64,000 nt of DNA, taken from NCBI GenBank assembly GCA_011525685.1, contig WYBW01000022.1, positions 310,001-374,000 on the forward strand, in the 5' to 3' direction. A program made the position numbers and the translations under genes. Shown piece after piece: positions 29,101 through 36,774 of this stretch (position 1 is the first letter of the stretch; every line of letters starts with the position of its first letter). A model generated the notes under the pieces. It had not been told where the DNA came from, searched no databases, and saw nothing but the letters and a program-made list of their open reading frames with translations. This DNA is from Verrucomicrobiia bacterium (GTDB lineage: Bacteria; Verrucomicrobiota; Verrucomicrobiia; Limisphaerales; JADLHS01).

Positions 29101-29312
29101 TCCGCGCGTTTCACGACAGCGGAATCTTTGACCCCTCCGAAACCATTACCGATACACGCCTGATTGGCCGTTCGGTCTGGAACACCGACTGGATGTTGAT
29201 CATCCCCGGCGGCACGTTCCTCTTCGATCCGAACGAGGGACTCGACACGTTCATTAACTCGGTGAGTGACATCAAAATCTTTTTCCAAACCTACGCGTAT
29301 TCGGGGAACTGA
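20106..29312 (+). CDS. Giant multidomain secreted protein (3068 residues)
   Basis: Parts in order: signal peptide 1-36; two carboxypeptidase-regulatory-like beta domains (about 37-200; ISGSVRLANGTGVDGVTVS); a fibronectin-like domain; a LamG/concanavalin domain (about 308-525; FTLEAWIQA, WTHVAFTYN, GQVDEVRVWN); another fibronectin-like domain (529-624); SBBP-type propeller repeats (about 632-1068; repeated NxYVAGxFxGTAxFG and DIFVAKL); long beta regions with three EF-hand-like Ca loops (DLDGNGQADAP near 1511, DRNGDGQADQ near 1708, DQNSDGFINADD near 2108); a coiled coil of over 200 residues (about 2494-2717); and a C-terminal beta domain. It ends without a sorting tag. It looks like a cell-surface adhesin or structural protein. 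Some resemblance of the coiled coil plus C-terminal part to Tc-type toxin subunits is only an impression. The signal-peptide codons include a period-7 array (20142-20162). Confidence 0.9.
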   Translation: MKTKRSNSPLTHFSLHASLISGILASGLLFVTHARAADYSGRITDGGAGVGGLRVNWSYTGPLGATGSGAAPPSSSNGDWASTGWGLGTSIRFTPSQSGYSFSPPHYDVNTGPLGTASRSDLNFVRSSSISGSVRLANGTGVDGVTVSRGAGATTTAANGNYTFSGLSQGTYTITPSRQGYVFRPTNLLVTVGPGKSGQNFTVAVPVATTLAASNVVFGGARLNGSIVGEGTLESRVWFEYGTGGSFTVSTPQQVLATNINVVTVSGLVTNLAGGFNYNYRCVAANDNGTNYGATVAFRMPFPAAGNAVSFNGVNAHVQVGASPVLKVTTHFTLEAWIQATGPGNGSGGAGGVIAGREGEYLLARYADGTIRYALSNTPPPGWGYVNTGVIVPLNEWTHVAFTYNAVADTNRVRIYTNGVLAFSAQSSGTIGDFYPTQNDFRIGGRQATTQFFEGQVDEVRVWNVTRGDAEIQSNFQRRLAGTEPGLVACFKFDEGMGTTTADSGPNGMVGNLIGGATFVVSGALIRDPIVTTLPATPVLATTATLRGTVNPSGEATSYFFEYGPSLTFGRATAPHNIPGTGLAAVPVSALVTNLDPGTTYFFRLVANNAFGTTTGVSETFNTLVLGYGWPVSTKVTDGSARSPKHVVDADGNAYVAGQFTGTASLGTTLNPTGGGGTNAFIAKLARGADWMWATNVPLSVGGSLRINALALDVSRNVYVAGEFSGTATFGSNVLNSAGGNDIFVAKLHFAGTNWLWAKSVGNTTADAANALAVGPSGDLYVAGHFSRTNTFGPSILVSSNTTPDIFVAQIDPNGNWLWASAARSAGTNTARALAVDASGNIYVAGEFGQTAVFGATALTSIGGQDLFVGKLDASGNWLLARRGGGTSGHDVATALAIDAANQLYLLGQITGTADYAGTENNLNLGGGANLFVAKLNPSINVLWYAQGGAGFAESIAWDRPRGTNRSGTVYITGDFPFATTFGATSLNTSGNSDVFLAQLGDDSPTWKWARKIGSTGNESRGSITVDATGSVVVSGSYQNTIEVGHVLLSSANPQDIFLARLDANQVYEHNHYVIGQAIAVPAEAQDLVLGDGAALGQPSIVILEKEHVDSDALNSFAWSAAEKKLYPLRPVTAIIRWPLTGDGTNATLVAPVVGRMAFPQQPRIHVATTPVELEPAVAGFPLKFINIAFSTAPGASVDASSRQFTALQPGWTVLMFVDSGGELPDPEIHPTRFEVVRTVTWNDSAHLVDNQPAMIGIALQNLQHTDATGKNGYVYFEKSFYDGVGEDRAHDRATRTGPIIPVNRDTPAADDDFVVVWYRTNPATGIAWASSPVRYLAQWPGDAEELVLASGIGSGALGPAHYPSKRVYRQHDKTLAGYNPNEEHALLFGDVLYALRNDLNAVINASEAFTLLKYQDPMTMNWAMKVYRVVSTNADYSFVYTGEAGAMLSLPAPLSLLSLCGLSNRVVSGPGFQDHLGQLHARAAGPGTSGANVVARYFYPLQPDFFYDLDGNGQADAPVGTCVPWLDRRPGGVPGVPRDVTYAISWPDDVPTLQIGETLLGAKFGLPDLRNFASATVVFDEGNPQDTNALNSLVRLFDPLSERTVQMPANFTLPAAIATVNVAGRLAFSDLPYSLRSRLRYDSLDKRLSFGGLLDESSEFGGPDNPLLLINVLSPRERDRIKQLTSNTAFLDAVDDLYNLTRNPNRIDRNGDGQADQELLIGLTAPNLNTNLNLRTGPLQPEKLGDIPKALTAGPGTDSGFITIVENNDPSLAGLPVKLHVIRVEDGPYRGDIKVIKSDNVFDEKLTLRHSADFGGEPQRFQFEWYYKPVESGTDPSVFPSLLPDGNIANLQGWTQYSAIPPGPHGVNDITLGDGGQSSLLVLADNYFICRFRGYAINGQTNWSDWVGIIGGGQAQLAEGWVKRVRDGLNPFEARSAAFHETEAVTFASMLQQAGPRYEGDIAFNPGGGNLNSIGLIEAYETVLRRARRLSIEGTPSINYQPANDALLLAAGLIADLYFLLGNEAVADAADPTIGFRTTSAGYGTLAPSIFTFQNQLDSLLEEELCLLRGRDDRSATVRLPPVYNRLFWNFTRDEGEVAYAQAYNITDQNSDGFINADDARIMFPQAHGDAWGHYLTATKTYYSLLQNPNFDWIPRSEPISLAGVPVMVDYLDERKFARAAAAKAKVGAEVVDLTYRLGYVDDPNGQYQGYKDTDTGRAWGLSEWGHRAGSAAFFDWVVANAVLFSVDPNPTNTGISKIDRTTVPELGEIISGYDLVQSQVDKANAGLNPLGLAKNVVPFDIDPAQIDSGKTHFEQIYDRAIEAVNNTVTVFNHANQLSQALRSLQDSVNDFSKNTAQQERDLKNRLIEVFGYPYAGDIGPGRTYPSGYDGPDLYHYMYVNPVEFTGDPEALVTNTVVGGGSQFTPKPTPLKAYFKPLREGVIGTLGFLFPADLPVGVALPATNVLEVQYPVAASDYSFAAPASWGRRRAPGELQSALSDILQAETALKRARAEHSNHVKEMEDKTELLQARYDLQAEKLLIKLESRLELIALKKVIAAAKLINRKATEVEKKSDKVVDATVESMPKSAGTSTDVTAPLRGAAKFLNIAKNLVLGGIKFAAESIEESTKEKLDFLEYRETAKIDAAEFRAEIQKELKELERMLREEQVKRFEMLAQAQKLDQVAGAYEAALAKGLRLVEERIAFRKDTAAETQASRYQDMTFRIFRNDAIQKYRAQFDLAARYVFLAGVAYDFETQLLGGRTGAGSAFLTDIVRQRSLGEVINGVPVAGRHGLADPLARLNQNFGVLKGQLGFNNPQTETGRFSMRNELFRLRNSSDDEWRATLKNMVVPNLWDIPEFRRYCRPFAPESAGPQPGLVIRFPTTINFGFNYFGWPLGGGDSAYDSTLFATKVRSAGIWFSDYNGSGLSLTPRLYLVPAGADIMRSPSGNNLETREWRVVDQKIPVPFPVGFSSLNNAAWIPMNDSLSDTYADVRRFSSFRAFHDSGIFDPSETITDTRLIGRSVWNTDWMLIIPGGTFLFDPNEGLDTFINSVSDIKIFFQTYAYSGN

Positions 29313-29337
29313 ATTCGTGATGCAGGATGCGTGAAAC

Positions 29338-30699
29338 ATGAACATTTGCAGGAACATGAAAACAACCCCTGATAATCAAACCAGCGAAAGCGGGAAAGCG
29401 AGCCGTGGGGAACGTGGGAGTTGCAGCTCGGAGTCAATTTGCAAGGTCGTCACGGCCACTTACTCACTTACCCACTTGCCCACCTTCTTGCTTCGAAGCT
29501 GCGTAGCCGCTCTCTTGTTGTTGCCGTTCGCAACCACCCGTGCCGAAATCACCGAGCCGGACAACGTTCTCTACGGCACCATCGCGATTGACAACGTGGC
29601 CATCACGGCGTCGCGCACCGATGTGGTGGTGCAAGCCCGGCGAGAGATCAACGGCCCGGCCATCGCCAGCTACCGCATGGGCTCGAATCCCCAGTTGGGC
29701 AATTTCTACTCGTTGCGGTTGAAACTCGAAACGCTTGCGCCGGTCCTCGACGCAAACGCCTCGCTGACGGGATCGGACGTGGTCATTGTGGTGACGGACC
29801 CGACCGGGGTGCGCGCCCAGGCTGGTTACACGCTGGCCGGGCGGGGAGAATTCCAGCGCCTCGATTTCGGCACGGCCGTTCCCGATAGTGATGGTGACGG
29901 TTTGCCGGACGCATGGGAGAGCCATTATTTCGGCAACCTCAACCAGAACGCCAATTCCATGGGCGCCAGCGGACTTTCGGCCCTGCAACATTTCATCGCC
30001 GGCACGAATCCCAACGATCCGAACAGCGTCTTCAAACTCGTCATCACCAATGCCGGCAACGCCCGGGCCATCTCCTTCACCGCCTTGCGGGCCGAAGGTC
30101 CGGGCTACGACGGCTTCACCCGGCTTTACACGCTGGAATCCAACCCAACTCTCGCCGCAGAGTCGTGGACGGGTGTGCCCGGCTTTACCAATCTGACCGG
30201 CAACAACCAGATCGTCACCTATCAGACCGCCAGCCTGGGATCGCCCGGCTTTTTCCGAGGCAGAATCACGCTCCAACCACTGGGTGCTTCCCCAACGGAC
30301 ACCGACGCGGATGGGCTGCCGGATGCCTGGGAAACTCTGCACTTCGGCAACCTCAATCAGAGTGCGGCCTCGATCAACGCCAATGGCCGTAGCGCGCTCG
30401 AGAACTACATCGCCGGCCACAATCCCAATCTGTCCGGCAGCCAGCTTCGGTTGAGCATCTCACCGGGCGGCACCCACTGGACCATCACCTTTGATACCAT
30501 CCCCGCCGAGGGCGTCGGTTACGAGGGCAAAACCCGGTTTTACACTTTGGAAACCAGTTCCAGCCTTGCACCCGGTTCTTGGTCGGGCGTGCCGGGGTTC
30601 ACCCGAGTTACCGCCAGCCAGCAGACCATCACTCACCAACTCGCGGGGGTCGCCACGCCGGGATTCTTCCGCGTGGCCGTTTGGTTGGAAGACCAGTGA
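29338..30699 (+). CDS. Secreted protein with duplicated Ca-loop domain
   Basis: A 453-residue exported protein with a long polar N-region before the hydrophobic signal core (LLRSCVAALLLLPFATTRA near residue 65). The ATG at 29338 has an AGGA site nine bases upstream; an ATG at 29356 is also possible. It contains two similar units: DSDGDGLPDAWESHYFGNLN (near 182) and DTDADGLPDAWETLHFGNLN (near 320), each followed by LQHFIAGTNPNDP-like or LENYIAGHNPN text and a beta domain with YTLES...W.GVPG. The DxDxDGLPDAWE loop is the thrombospondin-type-3-like Ca site common in Planctomycetes and Verrucomicrobia exoproteins. It is 25 bp behind the giant gene. Confidence 0.85.
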   Translation: MNICRNMKTTPDNQTSESGKASRGERGSCSSESICKVVTATYSLTHLPTFLLRSCVAALLLLPFATTRAEITEPDNVLYGTIAIDNVAITASRTDVVVQARREINGPAIASYRMGSNPQLGNFYSLRLKLETLAPVLDANASLTGSDVVIVVTDPTGVRAQAGYTLAGRGEFQRLDFGTAVPDSDGDGLPDAWESHYFGNLNQNANSMGASGLSALQHFIAGTNPNDPNSVFKLVITNAGNARAISFTALRAEGPGYDGFTRLYTLESNPTLAAESWTGVPGFTNLTGNNQIVTYQTASLGSPGFFRGRITLQPLGASPTDTDADGLPDAWETLHFGNLNQSAASINANGRSALENYIAGHNPNLSGSQLRLSISPGGTHWTITFDTIPAEGVGYEGKTRFYTLETSSSLAPGSWSGVPGFTRVTASQQTITHQLAGVATPGFFRVAVWLEDQ

Positions 30700-30712
30700 A
30701 ACACATCCCCGC

Positions 30713-32221
30713 TCACGGCGCGGAGGAAGCAGCACGAGGAGCCGCCGGGCGAAGCCGCGCCACGACCATGCCGACGAGCAGAATCGTCAACGTGCCGATC
30801 ACCGTGACCAGGAAGCTGTGGAACGGGCTGCGCAGCCACGCCCAGTCATCGCTCAACCGCGGCGACAGGCTCATCCAGAAGATCACCAGCACACCAATGG
30901 CCACGCCGGTGGCGGCGGCGGCGTTCTGGGCGCGGCGCGCAATCAATCCGAGCAGGAACAATCCCAACATTCCGCCGCTGAAAATGCCCGCCAGTTCCCA
31001 CCAGGCATCCAGGGCGCTCTTGACCCGGATCATCACCAGGGCCGTCGCGGTGCCGGCGAATCCAAAAACCAGGGTGGCCACCCGCAGCACGCTCATGGAT
31101 TCTTTTTCGCCGGCCTGCGGCCGGAAGTAGCGCCGGTAGAGATCACACAAGGCCAGCGTGGCCGAGCAATTGAGCGAACTGGCCAGCGTGGACTGCGCCG
31201 CCGCGAAGATGGCGGCGATCACCAGGCCGGAGATGCCCACGGGCAAACCCGCGTTGATGAAGTGCGGGAACACCGCGTCCGGTTTGGCCTGCGGGTCCAG
31301 TCCCGCGGGCAGCAACTGGGGTTGGACGGTGTAATACGCGAACAGCGCCGTGCCGATGAAAAGGAAAAGGGCTGAAATCGGCAGATACATCAACGCCCCC
31401 AGCCACACGCTGCGCCGGGCTTCGGTTTCATTGCGCGCCGTGGCGTAGCGTTGCACATAGCTCTGATCAATCCCGAAGTTCTGAAGGTTCATCACGATGC
31501 TGTAAACCATGACCACCCAGAAAGTGGGCTGCGCCACGCTCGCCCCAAAGCTGCCCAGGCTGAATTTGTTGTTGTCGGCGGCCACCCGGAAGACCTGCCC
31601 CGGACCTTCCGGCATCCCGAACAGCAACAACGCCGCGCACGCCAGCGCACCGCCAATCAGCACGAAGCTTTGCACCACGTCCGCCCAGATGACGGCTTCA
31701 ATCCCGCCGATCAAGGTGTAGATGATCGTCACCACGCCCGTGACGAGTATCAAGGTCACCAGACTCCATCCCGTCAGCGGCGCCAGCGCCAGGGCGAGCA
31801 GGTACATGATGGTGCCCATGCGGGCCAGTTGGGTGAGCAAATAGCAAATCACCGCATAGGTCCGTGCCCAGGCACCGAATCGCGCCTCGAGATGGTGGTA
31901 GGCCGAAACGTCCCCGCTGCGCCGGTAGAACGGCACGAAATACTTGACTGCCACCAGCACCGCCAGCGGAATGGCCAGGCTGAACACGAACGGATTCCAG
32001 TTCCCGCCAAACGCCTTCCCCGGCAGCGCCAGAAAACTGATGCTGCTCACGTAAGTGCCAAAGATCGAAACCCCCACCGCCCAGCCCGGAATCGCTCCGC
32101 CCGCTCTCATGAACATGTCAGGCGAAGTGTTCTTGCGTCCCAGCCAGAGACCCATGGCCACCATGCCCGCGAGGTAGGCAATCAGCACCACCAGATCAAT
32201 GAGTGACATGCCGCCGTTCAT
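30713..32221 (-). CDS. Sodium/solute symporter (SSS family)
   Basis: A 502-residue inner-membrane protein with about thirteen hydrophobic helices, starting [27 protein letters not shown]. It has [36 protein letters not shown], the TM1/TM2 region of SSS transporters, and later [28 protein letters not shown], the Na-site helix region. ATG 32221 overlaps the sialidase stop (ATGA); the next Met (32209) is the more usual family start. The coupled sialidase-like gene suggests it imports a sugar released outside the cytoplasm, such as a sialic acid or related monosaccharide, but sequence alone does not fix the substrate. Confidence 0.9.
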   Translation of the reverse strand: MNGGMSLIDLVVLIAYLAGMVAMGLWLGRKNTSPDMFMRAGGAIPGWAVGVSIFGTYVSSISFLALPGKAFGGNWNPFVFSLAIPLAVLVAVKYFVPFYRRSGDVSAYHHLEARFGAWARTYAVICYLLTQLARMGTIMYLLALALAPLTGWSLVTLILVTGVVTIIYTLIGGIEAVIWADVVQSFVLIGGALACAALLLFGMPEGPGQVFRVAADNNKFSLGSFGASVAQPTFWVVMVYSIVMNLQNFGIDQSYVQRYATARNETEARRSVWLGALMYLPISALFLFIGTALFAYYTVQPQLLPAGLDPQAKPDAVFPHFINAGLPVGISGLVIAAIFAAAQSTLASSLNCSATLALCDLYRRYFRPQAGEKESMSVLRVATLVFGFAGTATALVMIRVKSALDAWWELAGIFSGGMLGLFLLGLIARRAQNAAAATGVAIGVLVIFWMSLSPRLSDDWAWLRSPFHSFLVTVIGTLTILLVGMVVARLRPAAPRAASSAP

Positions 32222-33651
32222 CGCGCCGCGTGAAGAGATGCTCGTCGCTTTCCCGGTCCGGCCACCGATGCTCTGCCCGGTGCAACACTCGGTTCCTCCA
32301 CCCCGCGACTCAAACCGACCGGACTCCCCTGCCCTCCTTCCATGCCGGCTGAACCAGTCACCGGCACGGAATCCGCCATCGTGAGGGCGCGAAAATTCTT
32401 CCACCGATGAAACGTCATGAAGTTCGCATCGTGATTGTTCCGCGCGCCGCCCTCGGCGTCGTCGAACGCCGTGCGCACCACCGCGATCAGGTCGTCACCG
32501 TCGAAGTGCCAGTCGGGATACTGGAAACCATGCTTCGCAACGTCCGGGTGATGAAGCAGGATGCAACGCGTGGTCCACTGGCGAAGATCGCGCGAGGCCA
32601 CCAACGCCAGCGTGTTACGGATGCCGCCGGGCCGGCCGGCGTCTTGATGCTTTTCCGGCACCAACGTTGCCAATGACCAATAGAGGTCGCTGCGGGGATC
32701 AAAACGAATGGTGAACTTCTTTGCGCCGCCGGGAAAATCCATGAAGCCGGTGGCCGGGTCGAAAGAAGAAGTCCTGCCATCAGCGCTCACATTGAGAATG
32801 GCGGCCTTCTCCGGACAGCCCGGCGTGTCCACACGCAGAATGTTGACGATCCTGCCTTCACGGGTCACGACGGCGTTACCTTCGAGCCAGGCGCGAAAAT
32901 CGCCTCCAAGCCAGGCGGCGTCCCGGAACAGGAAATTGCTGAAGGTCCAGTTGGTCGCATTCAACAAGTCGGCCTCCACCGGAATGGACAACATGCCGGC
33001 CCCGTAGCGTTCGCCCCACTTGTTTCCGCCCGAGGCATCCTCGAACGCACGCCACAACCGTCCGTTGTGTTCGACCACGGGCATGGGCGCGGTGTGATAC
33101 TCGGCGCGCGTGGTAAGCAATCCGGTCGCGGCGTCACGAGGCTCGGTCCAGGTCTGACCCTCATTCGTGGAACGACGGATGACAATCCTCCCATGGTGTT
33201 TGTCCGTGCCCATGATATAGGCCGCGCCTCGATGCGTGAAAAGATTGGCCCAGAACAGACACCGCAAGCGCGTCACTTCCTTCCAGCTTGCGCCGCGATC
33301 AGAGGAACGAAACACCGCCACGGTCGGACATTCATGCTCGTCGCTCTTCGGCCCGAAGAAATCATGTGACGCCAGGTAATCTCCATTGGGCAGCACGGTG
33401 AGGCTGGGCGAGCCGATGTAGAGGCCGGACGATTTCGGGCTGGAATCAACCACCACCCCGGGGGGAGCGGCAGTGGCACTGGGGCACGGTGCCACAAGCA
33501 TCCCGATGACCACCAGCCAGGCAAAGAGGCGCAGCGGGGCAAACCCGGCGAAACGCGTTGATGCGGCGGTAAAGAGACCTGCTGCGCTTTGATCGGTAAA
33601 CCGGTTGTGAACCAGTTGGACGTTGTACGTGTCGGGTTCGATGGGCGTCAT
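32218..33651 (-). CDS. Secreted sialidase-fold (BNR repeat) protein
   Basis: A 477-residue exported protein. The signal core is [21 protein letters not shown] near residues 43-62, behind a long N-region. Asp-box-like repeats are present: [13 protein letters not shown] and [13 protein letters not shown], plus [24 protein letters not shown] and the fold's characteristic W strands. Such proteins act as exo-sialidases or as non-catalytic six-bladed propellers. The propeller ends near [12 protein letters not shown]; the last about 60 residues are low-complexity Gly/Ser/Pro/Arg and look like a repeat read as protein. The gene is coupled to the symporter by ATGA. Confidence 0.8.
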   Translation of the reverse strand: MTPIEPDTYNVQLVHNRFTDQSAAGLFTAASTRFAGFAPLRLFAWLVVIGMLVAPCPSATAAPPGVVVDSSPKSSGLYIGSPSLTVLPNGDYLASHDFFGPKSDEHECPTVAVFRSSDRGASWKEVTRLRCLFWANLFTHRGAAYIMGTDKHHGRIVIRRSTNEGQTWTEPRDAATGLLTTRAEYHTAPMPVVEHNGRLWRAFEDASGGNKWGERYGAGMLSIPVEADLLNATNWTFSNFLFRDAAWLGGDFRAWLEGNAVVTREGRIVNILRVDTPGCPEKAAILNVSADGRTSSFDPATGFMDFPGGAKKFTIRFDPRSDLYWSLATLVPEKHQDAGRPGGIRNTLALVASRDLRQWTTRCILLHHPDVAKHGFQYPDWHFDGDDLIAVVRTAFDDAEGGARNNHDANFMTFHRWKNFRALTMADSVPVTGSAGMEGGQGSPVGLSRGVEEPSVAPGRASVAGPGKRRASLHAAR

Positions 33652-33794
33652 GTTGGTGTGGCGCGGACCGGGTTGTCAATCTGCGGTTGTTGTCGTCCGC
33701 AGCCGTTCTCAGCGTCACCAAATCGCGATTGAACAGGGCGATTCGCCCTCCCATGGAGACGCCGATTGGATAAGAAAGAAGTGCAGGAGCGGAG

Positions 33795-33869
33795 TGGAGC
33801 CAGTTGTCGGACTCGAACCGACGACCGACGGTTTACAAAACCGTTGCTCTACCACTGAGCTAAACTGGC
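33795..33869 (-). tRNA. tRNA-Thr (UGU)
   Basis: On the minus strand a GCCAGTT/AACTGGC acceptor stem, D-arm AGCTCAGTGGTAGAGC, anticodon stem ACGGT/ACCGT around TTTGTAA (anticodon UGU), TΨC arm GGTTCGAGTCC and an encoded CCA end. The remainder of the 33652-34043 gap shows nothing else. Confidence 0.96.
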
Positions 33870-34043
33870 GGCCAGGACGGTGCTCTTTTACGCCAAATGC
33901 CACCCTTTGGCAAGTTTGCCCGACGGCTCAATCACGCGCACGCCAGACTTGCTCACGCGTGGCCAAGCCGCAACCGAACCCGGTCTATCTGGGCTGGTGA
34001 CTATGAGTCGGTCGAGCGGTTATGTCGCCATTTCTGAACGGCT

Positions 34044-36095
34044 TCAGAACCGCGTGATCCAATCCACGAGAGCGTCGTCCGACAGCCGGCCGGATTCTAT
34101 CCGCGGCTTTCTTCCGGTGCCAGCCGCCCGGTAGGCCGACTGGATTCCCTCGGTCGGAAAAGAGTTGCCCGTATTGTGCAGGAGCAGCGGTTGTGGCGCC
34201 GCCAACATGGCGGGTCCTTCAAAGGAGCCGATCACCCTCAAGCCCGGGACAAACACGTCGGGGCCGAGCAACCGCTCGTCCATCATGGCATCCACGGCGT
34301 TGCCATCCGCCACCACGGCATCCGCCCCCGGCGCGGCCAGCAAGGTCCAAGGTCCCGCCGCCCCGCGACCGCAGAGGACCGTGCCGCGCTGTCCACCGAA
34401 ATCCAGCCCTTTGGCCGCCGCACAAATGGCGAGCAGATCGCGCACGCGCGCCTGAACCTTGGTGCGGTTGTAGGTGGTGTAAAAGTTGGAGAACTGGTCG
34501 GCCGTTTCGCCGGTTGAGAAACTGCGCACCACCACCACGGCATGACCCCGGCGCACGAGTTTGGCCGCGAAACCCACCGGCTCGCGATTGTAGCCCACCA
34601 AGCCATCCGTCCCGTCTCCGTCCGCGACAATGACAAGCCGGCTGCCGCTCGTGGAGAGAACCGGTTTCCGTCGAAAGACAACCGCCGACACCGCCTGGGT
34701 TTCACCCGCCCGCGTGACGGTCAACTCGGTGGCCATCCAGTCCGCGTCCTGCCCGAATTCCTTCACCCGCACTTGGACCTGGCTGCGCGGCCACTCGACC
34801 TGGAGAGTGTGGCGCCAGGCAGGCAGGTACGTGCGCTTGAACCGTTCCAGACCGCCCTGGCTGCGCGGCAAGAGCCTTTGCCATTGGCCGCGCTGAAGTT
34901 GCTTCCACGATTCGAGGAACTGCTCCTTGGTGAGCGCGTCGTAGGGCAGTTTGCCGTCGGGGAACACGCGCAACGCGGCATCCGGTTCCTTGGTGTAAGG
35001 GGCTTCCTTTAGCGAATCCGCCGGCGGCAGGCCCAGCAGCCACTGCCCAAACCAGCCATAGACGGCTTCGCGGCTGGTCTGGTTGTAATTGTGGCCGAAG
35101 TCGAACTTCACGAAACGCAACCGGTCACCGGCATCGAACAGGCGGTAGATGCTTTGAATGGCCGGCCCTTCCACCTCCATCGTGGCGCGCGTCCAATCGC
35201 CCGTGGCCGCCACCAGGATTTGCGGAACGGGCGCGGCGGCGGCGGCGATCTCCATGTTGGAATACTTGACCCGCAGCCCGGGGGCGTTTTCGCAACTGCA
35301 ACCACCCTGCATGGTGTGGCTGACCATCACCGCCGGAGCCAACGCCGCCAGCCGGTCGTCAATTGCCCCGAGGAGGAAAGTCTGCGTGCCACCGCCGGAC
35401 GCGCCCGTGCAAGCGAGACGCTTCTGGTCCACGTCCGGCAGTGAGGCGAGAAAATCCAGAGCGCGGATCGTATTCCAGGTCTGGAGTCCCATCAGGCTGA
35501 TGTTCCAGAGCTGATCGGTGCGGTTGGTGCCGAACTGCCGGTGCGTCTCATAGAACGGGCGATTCGTGGGCGAACCGGCGAATTGGGTGTCGTTGTAACC
35601 CACCATGTCATAGGTGAAGGCCACCATGCCCTGGCGGGCGAAGTTGATGCAGCGCGCCGCGACACTGCCCTCCTGGCTGTCGGCCATGCGGCCATTGGAC
35701 CAATGACCGTGCGGATTGAGCACACCGGGAAATGGTCCGCGCCCGCGCCCCAGCGGGCGATAGAGATTGCCGGCAAGATAAAAGCCCGGGTGAGTTTGAA
35801 TGTAAACCTTCTCGACGCTGTAACCATCGCGCTCGATCCGATCAAAAATGTACGGATTCAAGGGCGACTTGTCGGGCAGGGGCCACAAGCCGCAACTAAC
35901 GAGGATCTGTTCCCGGATTTCTGCGGCGCGCTCCTCCCATTCGGCCCTTGTCTTGATCTCGGGAAACGTGCGCGGGGTGTTGAGGTCCCGAACGATGGAT
36001 TGAGCCTGGGCCGATGCTGCCGGTGAAAGGATCCCCAACCCAGCCAGCCCGGTGAGAACCGAAACGAGAAGCAGAATTCGCGAGATGCGTTTCAT
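34044..36095 (-). CDS. Secreted alpha/beta hydrolase, acetyl-xylan-esterase-like
   Basis: A 683-residue exported protein with a clean signal peptide (MKRISRILLLVSVLTGLAGL...SAQA). It contains an AXE1/prolyl-oligopeptidase-like hydrolase: GVLNPHGHW for the oxyanion region, RLACTGASGGGTQTFLLGAID with nucleophile Ser near residue 243, and a DFGHNYN segment giving a likely catalytic His. A second, weaker hydrolase-like half follows from about residue 470 (RLVIVADGDGTDGLVGYN, GQRGTVLCGRGAAGPW) that lacks the GxSxG serine. Similar two-half proteins are common in polysaccharide-degrading Verrucomicrobia. The true substrate is unknown. Confidence 0.82.
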   Translation of the reverse strand: MKRISRILLLVSVLTGLAGLGILSPAASAQAQSIVRDLNTPRTFPEIKTRAEWEERAAEIREQILVSCGLWPLPDKSPLNPYIFDRIERDGYSVEKVYIQTHPGFYLAGNLYRPLGRGRGPFPGVLNPHGHWSNGRMADSQEGSVAARCINFARQGMVAFTYDMVGYNDTQFAGSPTNRPFYETHRQFGTNRTDQLWNISLMGLQTWNTIRALDFLASLPDVDQKRLACTGASGGGTQTFLLGAIDDRLAALAPAVMVSHTMQGGCSCENAPGLRVKYSNMEIAAAAAPVPQILVAATGDWTRATMEVEGPAIQSIYRLFDAGDRLRFVKFDFGHNYNQTSREAVYGWFGQWLLGLPPADSLKEAPYTKEPDAALRVFPDGKLPYDALTKEQFLESWKQLQRGQWQRLLPRSQGGLERFKRTYLPAWRHTLQVEWPRSQVQVRVKEFGQDADWMATELTVTRAGETQAVSAVVFRRKPVLSTSGSRLVIVADGDGTDGLVGYNREPVGFAAKLVRRGHAVVVVRSFSTGETADQFSNFYTTYNRTKVQARVRDLLAICAAAKGLDFGGQRGTVLCGRGAAGPWTLLAAPGADAVVADGNAVDAMMDERLLGPDVFVPGLRVIGSFEGPAMLAAPQPLLLHNTGNSFPTEGIQSAYRAAGTGRKPRIESGRLSDDALVDWITRF

Positions 36096-36281
36096 GCCGC
36101 GATTGAAACCACATTTCCCCGGCTGAGGAAAGCGTGAAGTTCAGTCGTCAGGCGGCACGAGGTGGCGTGTCCAGGGCTGTGCGGCAGGCGCGGGTGGCCG
36201 ACCTTCTATCGAGCCGGCCTGAGGCGAGCCAGATCCCTTACACCATTTGTGCGGGACACCGGCGGCAGTTGGCGTTGAAAC

Positions 36282-36764
36282 TCAAATCCACTCCTTCCGC
36301 ACGTTCTTCGGGAAACGATAGTCCGGGATTTCGCTCACAGCTTTTTCGGCTCGTGCGGCAACGAAGTTCTTGAGTTCGGCAAAGTCAGTTCTGTCGCCGA
36401 GCAAATACGAGAGGAGCAGTTTGCCCGCTGCTGCCGCGAGATCGCCAGCAGAGCGCAAGTATTCTTCTTCCGTGTCGGGCGACGATTCCTCCAGCGTTTC
36501 GCCGCAGAACTCCGCGACCACACCAAGACCAATTTCCTTGCTCAGGTCATCATTGTCAGCAGGCCGCTCCGCTGTTGGCAGGAGCGTGACCAAGATGTCT
36601 TTGCGGTGACCCGTGCCGCGCCGAATGCGCATAGTGAACTCCTTGCCCTGCACCTCATAAACGCCATCACCAAGCTGTTGGATAGCCAGCTTCGCGTTGG
36701 CCGCAAGTGGCGCGAAAAAATTCGCGACGGCTCTGTCGAAGGTTGCAGTGTTCGGTTTGCTCAC
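36282..36764 (-). CDS. Putative immunity-like protein for the adjacent toxin-like gene
   Basis: The GTG start at 36764 is chosen because AGAGGCGAG lies directly upstream and the homology-like text begins VSKPNTATFDRAVANFF. The 160-residue soluble, acidic protein has a mixed alpha/beta pattern (YEVQGKEFTMRIRRGTGHRKDILVTLLPTAER) and an acidic stretch EESSPDTEEEYLRS. I recognise no family. It lies 10 bp behind the detached toxin-like domain at the end of the RHS locus, the position of immunity genes in polymorphic toxin systems. That role is inferred from position, size and charge. Confidence 0.6.
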   Translation of the reverse strand: MSKPNTATFDRAVANFFAPLAANAKLAIQQLGDGVYEVQGKEFTMRIRRGTGHRKDILVTLLPTAERPADNDDLSKEIGLGVVAEFCGETLEESSPDTEEEYLRSAGDLAAAAGKLLLSYLLGDRTDFAELKNFVAARAEKAVSEIPDYRFPKNVRKEWI

Positions 36765-36774
36765 AAGCTCGCCT

